64,000 nt of DNA from Pseudomonas fluorescens HK44 (GCF_000217955.3 NZ_AFOY02000015.1:434001-498000); one strand, 5' to 3'; positions 10,884 through 18,511 are shown, counted from the stretch's first letter. The notes: generated by a model from the sequence alone, not told the origin. Numbers and translations are program-made.

Positions 10884-12289
10884 AATTTCAATCTATTACC
10901 CGAGAGAAGTTCGAAGCTTACTTCTACGGTCGATCACCGTATGTCCAGGACTTTACGTCAGAGTCAATGTGGTTCTCATTCCAGTCCGACGATGTAACCT
11001 TGTTGGCAGTGATGCTGTTATGTCGAATCGACAATGACTATAATGCAGTTATCCTAGGTCGCGATCTCAATCGTAAGTTCAGGGCTGTCCATGTTGAATC
11101 ATCTTTGCCAACACCGGATGCGCTAATTACTGCCCTTGATGGCTGTATTGCAAAGTTAGTCGATGCTCATGTTGAAGGTATGTTTCCGCAGGGTGATGAG
11201 GCTCCAAGCCCATTCGCTATTTTTGCGTCAAAGGTTCCACCCCGCAAACAAAATCATTATCTGAAATTGTTAATTAACGATCCGGTCTACTTTCCTGCAA
11301 GAGTCGTAATGGAGGAGTTGGCTCACTGGTTTGAAGATCCAGACGGAATATTCATTCGTGGGTTGCAAGGGAATGAATTCAACTCGCGCCTATTTGAATT
11401 GTATCTGCATGCCGCATTTTACGAGCAAGATTTCGAAATAGATCATTCTTACCCCCAGCCGGATTACTTGCTAATGAAGCGGGGAATGTGTATTGCAGTT
11501 GAAGCCGTGACTGTTGCAGAATTAGAAGCGCCGGACGGCAGCTATAAGAATCTCGATGAGTCTGCATTGAAGTCGCTGATAAGTCACATTGAACATGAAA
11601 TGCCATTCAAATTTCATAGGACGCTGATCAAAAAGGTAAGGCATCGGCCTGAGCCGGCGAAACTCGCGTATTGGGAGTTGGAGCATACAAAGGGGCATCC
11701 GTTCGTTATCGCGATACACGACTACTCACGAAATATGTCTATGGCTATGTCTGCCGGTGCCTTGCAGAAGTATCTATATGGTATGGAGGTGATGGATGGG
11801 AAAGTATATCCCATTGAGCGTCACGAGTTCGAGGGCCGAACAATTCCATCAAACTTCTTTGGTAAAGAGGTTAACAAGCATGTTGCGGCAGTGATGTTGG
11901 TTACTGGGGCAACCTTGCCAAAGTTTAACAGAATGGGGCGTGTCGCTGGAATTAGAAGCCCGACATCATTCGCAGTAGTGGACGGCGTTCGGACCGATTT
12001 TAATGGTAATCCATATCCATTCAAAGCCGTGGTTGAACACCCGGCATATTCCGAAGCATGGCATGACGGAATAACAATATTTCACAATCCAAATGCAATA
12101 AATCCATTAGACCCTGAGCTATTTCCGCAAGTGATACATTGTTTCCAGTCTGAGAACGGCTTTACTGAGTACTTGCCGCCGAATTTTATGATCTCATCTA
12201 TAACGCAGATGATAAGGTTCGAAGAGTCCGAATCTGAAAAAATGTGGGCTGAAATGGATTTGTTGATCGAGCGCCACAAGGGAGAGTAG
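10880..12289 (+). CDS. RT-associated protein with PD-(D/E)xK-like core
   Basis: 469 residues, not matched to a named family by eye. A nuclease-like core is visible: a helix with Glu166/Glu173 (GNEFNSRLFELYLHAAF), then a beta hairpin PDYLL (Asp195) and IAVEAVTV (Glu208). This order E...PD...ExX is that of the PD-(D/E)xK fold, but the catalytic Lys position is Val. The C-terminal half (about 250-460) has no recognised motif; it includes a short stretch HPFVIAIHDY. The start ATG overlaps the RT stop, so both proteins are translationally coupled and probably act together. It is a good effector candidate, either as a nuclease or as a binding domain of that fold. No membrane segment or signal peptide. 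Confidence 0.7.
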   Translation: MKFQSITREKFEAYFYGRSPYVQDFTSESMWFSFQSDDVTLLAVMLLCRIDNDYNAVILGRDLNRKFRAVHVESSLPTPDALITALDGCIAKLVDAHVEGMFPQGDEAPSPFAIFASKVPPRKQNHYLKLLINDPVYFPARVVMEELAHWFEDPDGIFIRGLQGNEFNSRLFELYLHAAFYEQDFEIDHSYPQPDYLLMKRGMCIAVEAVTVAELEAPDGSYKNLDESALKSLISHIEHEMPFKFHRTLIKKVRHRPEPAKLAYWELEHTKGHPFVIAIHDYSRNMSMAMSAGALQKYLYGMEVMDGKVYPIERHEFEGRTIPSNFFGKEVNKHVAAVMLVTGATLPKFNRMGRVAGIRSPTSFAVVDGVRTDFNGNPYPFKAVVEHPAYSEAWHDGITIFHNPNAINPLDPELFPQVIHCFQSENGFTEYLPPNFMISSITQMIRFEESESEKMWAEMDLLIERHKGE

Positions 12290-12312
12290 GTGGTAGAAAT
12301 TACCAACGATTA

Positions 12313-12327
12313 TACGACATTGTCGTA
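12313..12327. repeat. inverted repeat downstream of the small resolvase
   Basis: TACGAC-ATT-GTCGTA, a perfect 6-base dyad between the convergent effector and resolvase genes. It resembles the dyad TACGAT...ATCGTA on the other side of the resolvase (13013-13033). It could be a terminator stem or a recombinase or repressor site. Confidence 0.45.
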
Positions 12328-12352
12328 ATTCGCCACCTAGGGGTACACGGAA

Positions 12353-12970
12353 TTACGGAGCGCGCTTGATTCGATAAACGGTTGCCACGCCGACATCCGC
12401 AAGCTTGGCAACGTCCTCGGCTGACATATTAGGGTGTTTCACAATTAACATCTGCACCTTTGTCCATTTCTCTACATTCTTGCTTTTACCCTTTGGCCTC
12501 CAATTAGGATCTACAGCGCGTTTGTTTGCCAGTCCTTGGTTGATGCGTTCAACGCGCTTTTCCTGATCTAGGCGGGCCATGGTTGCCATGAGGTCAAGTA
12601 ACATGTTGTTGATGACTTCCATGATCTGGCCTGTGATGCCCTTGTCTTCAACCATCATGTGGCTGGTGGGTAGGTCAGCGATCACAAGGCGAAGCCCCTT
12701 TGCCTTAATGGTGGCTTTCAGTGTCTCCCAGTCTGCCTGTGACAAGCGACTAAGCCGGTCAACGGATTCACACAGGAAGACATCACCCTTTTCAGCGACA
12801 TCCAGCAGACGCATCAATTCGGGGCGATTGAGTTTGGTGCCCGAGATGTTTTCGGCATATACGCCAATAATGGTTAGTTTCTTCTCGATGGCAAAAGCTT
12901 CTAAAGCAATCTTGGCCCGATTGGCGTCTTGATCCTTAGTCGAGGCTCGGAGATACAAATGAGTATTCAT
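12353..12970 (-). CDS. small serine recombinase (resolvase/invertase family)
   Basis: 205 residues. N-terminal resolvase domain with YLRASTKDQDA (catalytic Ser10, Arg8) and ESVDRLSRLSQ, a long helix E, and a C-terminal helix-turn-helix (MSAEDVAKLADVGVATVYRIKR). This is the length and order of Tn3-type resolvases and DNA invertases. The ATG at 12970 has AAGGAT upstream. Upstream DNA carries a dyad TACGAT-N9-ATCGTA that could be part of its res site. It probably resolves or inverts DNA; no invertible segment is evident. It is distinct from the large integrase at 15693. Confidence 0.9.
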   Translation of the reverse strand: MNTHLYLRASTKDQDANRAKIALEAFAIEKKLTIIGVYAENISGTKLNRPELMRLLDVAEKGDVFLCESVDRLSRLSQADWETLKATIKAKGLRLVIADLPTSHMMVEDKGITGQIMEVINNMLLDLMATMARLDQEKRVERINQGLANKRAVDPNWRPKGKSKNVEKWTKVQMLIVKHPNMSAEDVAKLADVGVATVYRIKRAP

Positions 12971-13012
12971 GCTGGCTATCCTTTAGCTATTTGTTTGATA
13001 CGTTTATGATAA

Positions 13013-13033
13013 TACGATCAGATAGCTATCGTA
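13013..13033. promoter_or_regulatory. dyad upstream of resolvase, possible res subsite or operator
   Basis: TACGAT (13013-13018), nine bases, ATCGTA (13028-13033), located 43 bases before the resolvase start. Size and place fit a resolvase crossover site that also autoregulates the promoter. Confidence 0.4.
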
Positions 13034-13055
13034 CATAGATATTTGAGAGTGGGTG

Positions 13056-13181
13056 ATGGGCGGTAATCGTACTACCAAACAACTAGAGTTAATTGATAGT
13101 CGAGGATCTGATTCGATAGAAAAGCAACGACGGTGGGGCGCCAGCGGCGAATCAGCTATCGCGACTCCTACACATGAGTAG
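13056..13181 (+). CDS. possible 41-residue small protein
   Basis: ATG at 13056 with GAGAG nine to thirteen bases upstream; the frame starts MGGNRTTKQLELIDSRG and ends with TAG at 13179-13181. A perfect 10-pair hairpin begins at the next base. Divergent from the resolvase. Polar sequence, no recognised motif. It may be chance. Confidence 0.3.
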   Translation: MGGNRTTKQLELIDSRGSDSIEKQRRWGASGESAIATPTHE

Positions 13182-13207
13182 CCAATCCTCGGTATTTCGA
13201 GGATTGG
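13182..13207. terminator. perfect hairpin between small ORF and TonB/TolA-like gene
   Basis: CCAATCCTCG (13182-13191), loop GTATTT, CGAGGATTGG (13198-13207). It lies just after the stop of the minus-strand gene at 13226 and could terminate in both directions; no T tract. Confidence 0.55.
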
Positions 13208-13225
13208 TCGAACCCAACCACGATG

Positions 13226-14029
13226 TTACAAGGCTAGATCAGCAGGCGTGACCACCATCTTAAATGAACGATAGGGTGCGAAATCACTTGGTTTCATATC
13301 GCGTATTTCTGTAAACCCAGGAACGCTTTTAATTGCCGCAACTGCCGAGTTATCGAACGGCGCATCACCACTAGACTTCGCGACATTGACCGACGAGATT
13401 TTTCCGTCAGGATTCATGCCAACTTGCAGTACTACGGTCATATTGCTTCGGGCAGAAGGAGGGCGAGCCCACCGCATAGCAGCATGCTCCTTGATGGCAT
13501 TGACCACATCATCAAAGCTAAAGCCTGCCTTATCGCTATTTGAGTCCTCGACGGGATCGTCACCTATTTGAATTGCAGGCCATCCGCGTTCTTCATTTTT
13601 TTGTTTTATCGCCTGCACCATATCAGGGAGATTCATCCGGAGTGCAATTGGTAAGACATACCCAACCCGACCGCTGATAACGATACGAGGGATTATCACC
13701 ACCGATGGGAGCTTTTTATCTGCTCGTTTTACTTCGGCATAGCGAAAGCCCGTGAGATATGCACTGGATGGTGGAATATCCCAACATTCCCCGCTGCGAT
13801 AATGTGAGTTCAAGAAAGATTCGCCCCATTTCGCGCGTCCTTCATCCACGGGAGGCACTTTTTCATAAAATTCAAACAAAGTGTCAGCGCTCTTACACAT
13901 GAAGCTTCCATTCACCATCTCCCGAAGAGGGCCTGCATCGAAGTCACCAGACTTATTGGTGACTTGCGCGAGTGCGCTTGTTGCTAGCGCCATGCTGGTG
14001 ATACATCCAATTAACATACTTCTGAACAT
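13226..14029 (-). CDS. secreted protein with TonB/TolA-like C-terminal domain
   Basis: 267 residues from the ATG at 14029, which has AGGAAG upstream; a longer frame to 14083 is less likely. The N-terminus (MFRSMLIGCITSMALATSALA-Q) is a Sec signal peptide, so the mature protein is periplasmic or secreted. The C-terminal about 100 residues (MTVVLQVGMNPDGKISSVNVAKSSGDAPFDNSAVAAIKSVPGF is the core, residues about 195-240) match the TonB/TolA C-terminal pattern V-x-V-x-PDG-x-V...S-SG...D-AA-A-V. No transmembrane anchor or Pro-rich spanning region is present, unlike true TonB or TolA. Function unknown. A soluble TolA-like domain could interfere with Tol-dependent entry of filamentous phage or bacteriocins. 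Confidence 0.7.
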   Translation of the reverse strand: MFRSMLIGCITSMALATSALAQVTNKSGDFDAGPLREMVNGSFMCKSADTLFEFYEKVPPVDEGRAKWGESFLNSHYRSGECWDIPPSSAYLTGFRYAEVKRADKKLPSVVIIPRIVISGRVGYVLPIALRMNLPDMVQAIKQKNEERGWPAIQIGDDPVEDSNSDKAGFSFDDVVNAIKEHAAMRWARPPSARSNMTVVLQVGMNPDGKISSVNVAKSSGDAPFDNSAVAAIKSVPGFTEIRDMKPSDFAPYRSFKMVVTPADLAL

Positions 14030-14267
14030 GGTTCGCTTCCTATTTTTATGTTTAGGTAAAAATCTATTATGCTGTAATGGCATAGTGCCTGTAAATTAAA
14101 AAACGATATTTATTAGTGACAGTTTTTGCTTCGTCGCATTGGAAGTGTGAAATTGACATAGTGCAAAATATTTACCTAAAAACAACCACTTTTTGAAGTC
14201 GGCTAAATTTTTTTTGACGAAATTTTTGCGGTTCAATTTTTTTAAAAGGCTTGAATTGATATTCACT

Positions 14268-14287
14268 GGGTCCCATGACCCTTTAGC
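14268..14287 (+). repeat. dispersed island repeat, copy 2
   Basis: GGGTCCCATGACCCTTTAGC; related to 8754-8774. It can form GGGT...ACCC. Confidence 0.45.
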
Positions 14288-14320
14288 CCTTTTGTCAGGG
14301 AGGTAGTACCCTGCCGGCCT

Positions 14321-14527
14321 TTGAAGGAAGATCCGTTTGCAATTCAATTTTTAAATTTAAAGGCTAGTAGGTTGGATGGTGAAGATGCGGTTTTATCCGT
14401 AACGGCGAAGCAAAAGTTAGATAAGGTTATCGAAGGTTTTGGAATTATTCTTCAATGGTGGTGGATTGAGCATCCGGTCACCGCTATGTCTTTGTTTGTT
14501 CCGAAAATGCTGAGTTTCCTAAATTAA
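14321..14527 (+). CDS. doubtful 68-residue hypothetical protein
   Basis: Frame from TTG with no clear ribosome site; sequence begins KEDPFAIQFLNLKASRL after the start. It has amphipathic character, no motif. It is listed only because it is the best frame in an 800-base gap. Confidence 0.2.
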   Translation: MKEDPFAIQFLNLKASRLDGEDAVLSVTAKQKLDKVIEGFGIILQWWWIEHPVTAMSLFVPKMLSFLN

Positions 14528-14766
14528 TGTGTGAGGTTTTTTAGGCGCGTCAAGGGTGGGTTGCCATGTTTGGTGTTATGTAATAATAGGTGTTATTGAG
14601 TATAGGATTTGATTTTATTTTTATTTTTATTTGCTGGTTAGGTGTGGTGGGTTCACAAGCCTGTTGAGCGGCAGTTTAATCGGGCGCAAGGCATGCTGCT
14701 AAAAGGTCGTGCTTTAGTTGTATGTTAATATGAGTTTGCAATGTAAGGTCACGTTTAATCTGTTGG

Positions 14767-14790
14767 CACCCCCTGGGGTCTCCCGGGGTG
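14767..14790. other. GC-rich hairpin in AT-rich DNA
   Basis: CACCCC (14767-14772) pairs with GGGGTG (14785-14790) around a loop that itself contains GGGG and CCC runs. Adjacent to the gene for a Gp2-type protein. It may be a terminator for transcription from the left or a single-strand replication origin; neither is proven. Confidence 0.4.
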
Positions 14791-14834
14791 TCGCACAAGG
14801 GGTTTCAATGCTGAATTAATGCTGACCCACAGGG

Positions 14835-15485
14835 TTATACTAAGTATGTGCTTAAATCGAATTCTGCGGAGTTTGCCGCATCGTAGGTTGATTTAATAAT
14901 GCGTAGGTCCGGTTTTCCACTGCGACGCCAATCTTTCAGCATGGATGTAAGTAGGCGGCTTCCACTCCAAAGCTGATGTCTATCCGGCTTTGACCTAGTT
15001 TTGGCAAGGTATGTCATCCATTTGAAGTAACTGTCTAGGTCTTCCGCTGAAGCCAAGCTGTGACCGTATCTATCATGTTTTGGGCAAATAATTGAATAGT
15101 CATTCAGTTTTCCGTTTTTTTTAAGTTTTGCATGTAAGTATTGAAGGCTGGATTTTCTATCCAGCTTGTCATTCAAAATGATGGCGTGGTGATGATGAAC
15201 GCCTGTGTCGTCATTTTCGATAATCGTCATTCTCTGTGGGGTGTATTTCGATTTGTTCTTATAGAAGTTGTTGATGTGGGCGCTATATTCTGAGCTGGTC
15301 ATATGGTCGGTGAAACGGGTTCTTACATGATAGCCGCGCGGGTATTTTAAGGTTTCTGTCACTCCGTATATCAGGACGTACAGCGCTTGCAGGATATTTT
15401 CAAGTGTCGGATTTTTTAGGTTGCAATTGATCGATGCATCCATATATCGGTTTTCGGTGTAATGTGCTTTAGATAAATTGGTCAT
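14835..15485 (-). CDS. inovirus Gp2-type / YagK-YfjJ C-terminal family protein
   Basis: 216 residues. The segment TGVHHHHAIIL (95-104) is a hydrophobic-flanked His cluster like that of HUH replication proteins and of the YagK/YfjJ family found in filamentous-phage and satellite elements. The conserved WMTYLAKTR segment follows near residue 150. The start ATG at 15485 has no strong ribosome site. It probably acts in single-strand replication or mobilisation of the excised island, or is a phage-derived remnant. No inovirus coat or assembly genes are nearby. Confidence 0.65.
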   Translation of the reverse strand: MTNLSKAHYTENRYMDASINCNLKNPTLENILQALYVLIYGVTETLKYPRGYHVRTRFTDHMTSSEYSAHINNFYKNKSKYTPQRMTIIENDDTGVHHHHAIILNDKLDRKSSLQYLHAKLKKNGKLNDYSIICPKHDRYGHSLASAEDLDSYFKWMTYLAKTRSKPDRHQLWSGSRLLTSMLKDWRRSGKPDLRIIKSTYDAANSAEFDLSTYLV

Positions 15486-15561
15486 GTCAGTTTTGATGTC
15501 TATATAAATTTGTTTCCTTTGTTCGTGCGTAAATGATCGGACATTCGGCAGGGTAGAGATA

Positions 15562-15590
15562 GAACAGAGGAACAGAGCAGAGGAGCAGAG
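15562..15590. repeat. short tandem CAGAG repeats
   Basis: Four close repeats of (A/G/C)AGAG (GAACAGAG-GAACAGAG-CAGAG-GAGCAGAG) between the Gp2-like gene and the integrase. They could be iterons, or a simple purine-rich repeat. Confidence 0.4.
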
Positions 15591-15692
15591 AATTAAATAT
15601 CCGGCCTATGGGTGGACACCAAGGCCATGATGGATAACGGTTTCAATGGGGTCGAGGGGTTTGTAAGTCAATCGATAACAGAGGGCGATAAA

Positions 15693-17297
15693 TCAGTCAT
15701 CAATTTCTGCTAAAAATTCCAATATTTCCAACTCTACTGGTGATGTTTTAATTTCTTTATAGGCGGTGGTTCCATCTCTTTGTGCTTGTAGCATTTCTTT
15801 GAAAAGCTCTAAGCGTCGCTTTGTCAGTGTTCCGTCTCTGTTAGCGATATGATGGATATTTCCATTTGCTTGTATTCGATATGCTTGTTTTTTTCTGTCA
15901 TAGTTAAGGTAGGTACATTTGCTGAATTGATTTCCGGTTGTGTTGGCTAATATCGATCGATTGGCATGGCATTTGAGTTGATAGTTTACAGTTTGAAGCA
16001 GTGCGTTTAAACGCATAGGGTCATCTTCAATAAGTTCGTACTGGTAATCCCATGCATCTTCGTAACTAGTTGTGTTGTCTGGATCGTCTATTGCTAAATA
16101 GAGTTTTTCGTTTTCCAGCTTTTTTCTTTCGGTGATCAGAGCTGTAATTTGGGCGTCGATCTCTGGCACAGCGCCATATTTTTCTAGAGATCCTATTAGA
16201 TTGCTGATTTTTTTTGCTATGTCGTTTAATTGGCCATCTAGAATTATGGTTTTTTTCTTGGCCTGAGAAAGCTCTATATGTTGCAAAGCGTTTTCCATTG
16301 CTCGTGTCGCTGTATCGTGGCATACATGCAATAATACTGGAACCGGAAAAGATGTGCCGTTTTTGCACCTCTCGATACCATGTATGCTACGTGCCGAACA
16401 GTGCATAGTGTTTGGGCTCGATTTGTTTACTTTTACTTGAAAAGATGATCCGCAATCTCCGCATTTTACGAGTCCGGACAAAAAGTGCTTGGTTGGTGCT
16501 GAAGCTGGGACGTAAGTTTCTTCAAAACGTTTTTGAACTTGGTAAAATAAATCTTGGCTGACAATTGGTGGATAAATTAAGGTCTCTCGCCAAAACCCAA
16601 TTGCGGTTTTATTTGTTAGCCATTTTCGGACACTGGCTGGATGACTTTTTTCAAATGCCGAATCCTTTTCTTTCAGTCTTTTCAGGATTCTACGCTCTCC
16701 TAGACCAGACAATGCATCTTCAAAAGCAGTTTTCATTGCAACTGCGATATTGTCTTTTAAAGTTCCATCCGTGTTTAGCCAGATTGGTGTTCTTCTTTTT
16801 GGTACGATTCCTTTTTTTGCCATCTTTGCACGTATTGTATAGCTTTCTTTTATGCGTCCGCCAAGGTCTTTGCTATATAAGTAGGCTTGTTGTATTTTTC
16901 CTAAAAGCAGCCAAACTTGGTCTGTCTTGATGATTGGGCCATATACCGTGCCATCTTGTAGCGTTATAATTTGCACGCCGGCCTCGATGATTTCATTAAT
17001 CAATGAAAACATTTTTGTTTCAGTTAGGCGCCCAATTCGGTCAATTGCTTCAACCAGAATCACATCACCTTTGCCGATTTCTTTAAGCTCAATAGCCTGT
17101 AGCAATTTTCCAAGTCCATGCTTTAGATGGTCGCCTTTAGAGGCGGAGCGTCCTAGGTCTTCGAAGCTTTTTGGGTATATTGTGTATTCTGGATTTTCGC
17201 CAATCCATTTACCTATCATGGCTTGCTGTCTTTCCAGGCTACTGCCTGAACCTTGTTTTATGCTCGAAAAACGCGCATAGCCGACTGCGTAGGGCAT
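15693..17297 (-). CDS. large serine integrase of the island
   Basis: 534 residues. N-terminal catalytic domain with YARFSSIKQGSGSSLERQ (catalytic Ser11, Arg9) and VEAIDRIGR (82-90). A recombinase domain with RRTPIWLN (168-175) and KWLTNKTAIGFW follows. A zinc ribbon has Cys279, Cys282, Cys300 and Cys311, with a coiled-coil-like stretch (about 345-395) and a C-terminal tail. This is the domain order of phage-type large serine integrases. The gene sits at the right island end, reading inward, 185 bases from the right attachment arm. Such enzymes recombine non-identical attP and attB with a two-base crossover, which fits the junctions seen in miaE. Excision would need a directionality factor, and none was identified. 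Confidence 0.93.
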   Translation of the reverse strand: MPYAVGYARFSSIKQGSGSSLERQQAMIGKWIGENPEYTIYPKSFEDLGRSASKGDHLKHGLGKLLQAIELKEIGKGDVILVEAIDRIGRLTETKMFSLINEIIEAGVQIITLQDGTVYGPIIKTDQVWLLLGKIQQAYLYSKDLGGRIKESYTIRAKMAKKGIVPKRRTPIWLNTDGTLKDNIAVAMKTAFEDALSGLGERRILKRLKEKDSAFEKSHPASVRKWLTNKTAIGFWRETLIYPPIVSQDLFYQVQKRFEETYVPASAPTKHFLSGLVKCGDCGSSFQVKVNKSSPNTMHCSARSIHGIERCKNGTSFPVPVLLHVCHDTATRAMENALQHIELSQAKKKTIILDGQLNDIAKKISNLIGSLEKYGAVPEIDAQITALITERKKLENEKLYLAIDDPDNTTSYEDAWDYQYELIEDDPMRLNALLQTVNYQLKCHANRSILANTTGNQFSKCTYLNYDRKKQAYRIQANGNIHHIANRDGTLTKRRLELFKEMLQAQRDGTTAYKEIKTSPVELEILEFLAEIDD

Positions 17298-17481
17298 TAT
17301 TTTTGACCTTGGGTATTATAAAAGTATGATGCAAATTCACATTCTGGAGACGCGATTGGATCCGCCCCTATCGGGTGTTCTGTGTTTTGCGATGAAGAAG
17401 TTATACCACTAGAAATCGTATTTCTAAACAGAATGCAAAATTTTTACTGGTTATTTTTTATGTTGTATTTGATGTAATTAG

Positions 17482-17511
17482 ATTCGTAGTGATATTGCAG
17501 ATTATAGTGAG
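17482..17511. other. attR: right island junction with P arm
   Basis: ATTCGTAGT-GAT-ATTGC (17482-17498) is the inverse complement of the left arm GCAAT-N3-ACTACGAAT apart from the three spacer bases. Ten bases later comes GAG (17509-17511), after which host miaE resumes with TTC AAG GCT. Confidence 0.75.
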
Positions 17512-18012
17512 TTCAAGGCTGCCAGTACCGCGCTCAGCCTGATTGCCAAGTACCATTCGCATGTCGACCTGATCAATTTGATGTCACGCCTGGCCCGGGA
17601 AGAGCTGGTGCATCACGAGCAAGTCATGCGCCTGATGAAAAAGCGCAAGATCGAACTGCGCCAGCTGTCCGCCGGTCGTTACGCCTCGGGTTTGCGCAAA
17701 GTGGTGCGCAGCCACGAGCCGGTCAAACTGGTCGACACGCTGGTGGTCGGGGCGTTTATCGAGGCGCGTAGCTGCGAGCGTTTCGAAGCGTTGGTGCCGC
17801 ACCTCGACGAAGAACTGGGCACGTTCTACTTCGGCCTGCTGAAAAGCGAAGCGCGGCATTTCCAGGGGTATCTGAAGCTGGCCTACCAGTACGGCGACGC
17901 CAAGGATATTGCACAGGTGATCGACAAGGTTCGCGCCGCCGAGCAGGAACTGATCGAGTCTCCGGACGTCGAGTTCCGCTTCCACAGTGGCGTGCCTGGG
18001 GCAAGTCTGTGA
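17512..18012 (+). pseudogene. miaE: 3' remnant of host miaE
   Basis: Codons 38 to the end of host miaE (FKAASTALSLIAKY onward), 166 codons plus stop, in the frame that continues the left part. It retains EELVHHE and EARHFQGY. It has no start of its own next to a promoter; an internal ATG at 17581 would give a protein lacking helix 1. It is therefore a nonfunctional half gene. Together with 7839-7949 it would encode 203 residues. Its GC-rich codons contrast with the island copy. Confidence 0.92.
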
Positions 18013-18022
18013 AAGAAGACTG

Positions 18023-18511
18023 TTAACGACTCAAGCCCAGCCGCGCGTGCCACTCGGCGATGGATTCTTGCGGGTAGACCTCGAACTGTTGGTCGTTGGG
18101 ATGTAGCTCGACTTCGACCCACGGGGCTTTTGAACCGAGCATCAAGTGGGTGTGTTCTGGCGGCACCGGCAGCGGGGTGTCGATGGCTGAAGCAAAGGGG
18201 TGAATCAGCTCGGGCCATTCAGGGCTGAACAACCACAAACCACTGCCGCAGAGTGAACAGAAGTGCCGTTCGGCGCTGCTGCTGTGGGCACGCCGGGCAC
18301 CGTCATCCTTGAGATGCGCGTGATAGATCGAGATGTGTTTGCGGCCGCGGACTTTCAGGCTTTTCGCTTCGCCGCCGAGGTTGATCGCATAGCCACCCGA
18401 ACCTTGGGTCTTGCGGCAGATCGAGCAGTAACAACGTTGATACGGGTAGGGGTGGGCACTGTTCAGACTGAACGATACCGCGCCGCAATGGCAGGAACCT
18501 TCAAGCTGCAT
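18023..18511 (-). CDS. GFA-family zinc protein
   Basis: 162 residues with the Gfa/CENP-V fold: SCHCGAVSF (Cys7, Cys9), CYCSICRK (27-34) and CSLCGSGLW. These Cys pairs bind structural zinc in the family named after the glutathione-dependent formaldehyde-activating enzyme; most members have no proven activity. It ends 10 bases from the host miaE remnant, convergent with it. Monocistronic. Confidence 0.85.
   Translation of the reverse strand: MQLEGSCHCGAVSFSLNSAHPYPYQRCYCSICRKTQGSGGYAINLGGEAKSLKVRGRKHISIYHAHLKDDGARRAHSSSAERHFCSLCGSGLWLFSPEWPELIHPFASAIDTPLPVPPEHTHLMLGSKAPWVEVELHPNDQQFEVYPQESIAEWHARLGLSR

Larger units (their letters stand above)
14030..14834. other. AT-rich intergenic region of the island
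   Basis: About 800 bases, mostly noncoding. It holds the second copy of the dispersed repeat (14268-14287), a weak TTG-started frame (14321-14527) and a GC-rich hairpin (14767-14790) just before the stop of the Gp2-like gene. Poly-A/T runs near 14205-14245 are consistent with a replication or regulatory region. Confidence 0.5.
7947..17511. mobile_element. about 9.56 kb integrative island in miaE
   Basis: Host miaE is interrupted between codon 37 and codon 38. The triplet GAG is shared by both junctions (7947-7949 and 17509-17511), and DNA between them is clearly more AT-rich than the flanks. Cargo: intact miaE, paired noncoding units, reverse transcriptase, nuclease-like gene, small serine recombinase, TonB/TolA-like protein, inovirus Gp2-type protein, and a large serine integrase at the right end transcribed inward. 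Rejoining the ends gives a symmetric attP. No conjugation or phage structural genes are present, so it must be moved by its own integrase with help in trans or by natural uptake. Confidence 0.9.

Noticed and set aside
14096..14347. 83-residue minus-strand frame rich in Lys and Phe
   Set aside because: It lies in A/T homopolymer DNA with no ribosome site or motif.
7950..17510. Prophage or filamentous phage
   Set aside because: Only a Gp2-type gene and an integrase are phage-like; no coat, assembly, packaging or lysis genes.
17578..18012. Functional short MiaE from the internal ATG
   Set aside because: It lacks helix 1 with an essential diiron ligand and has no ribosome site; its upstream codons continue host miaE to the island junction.
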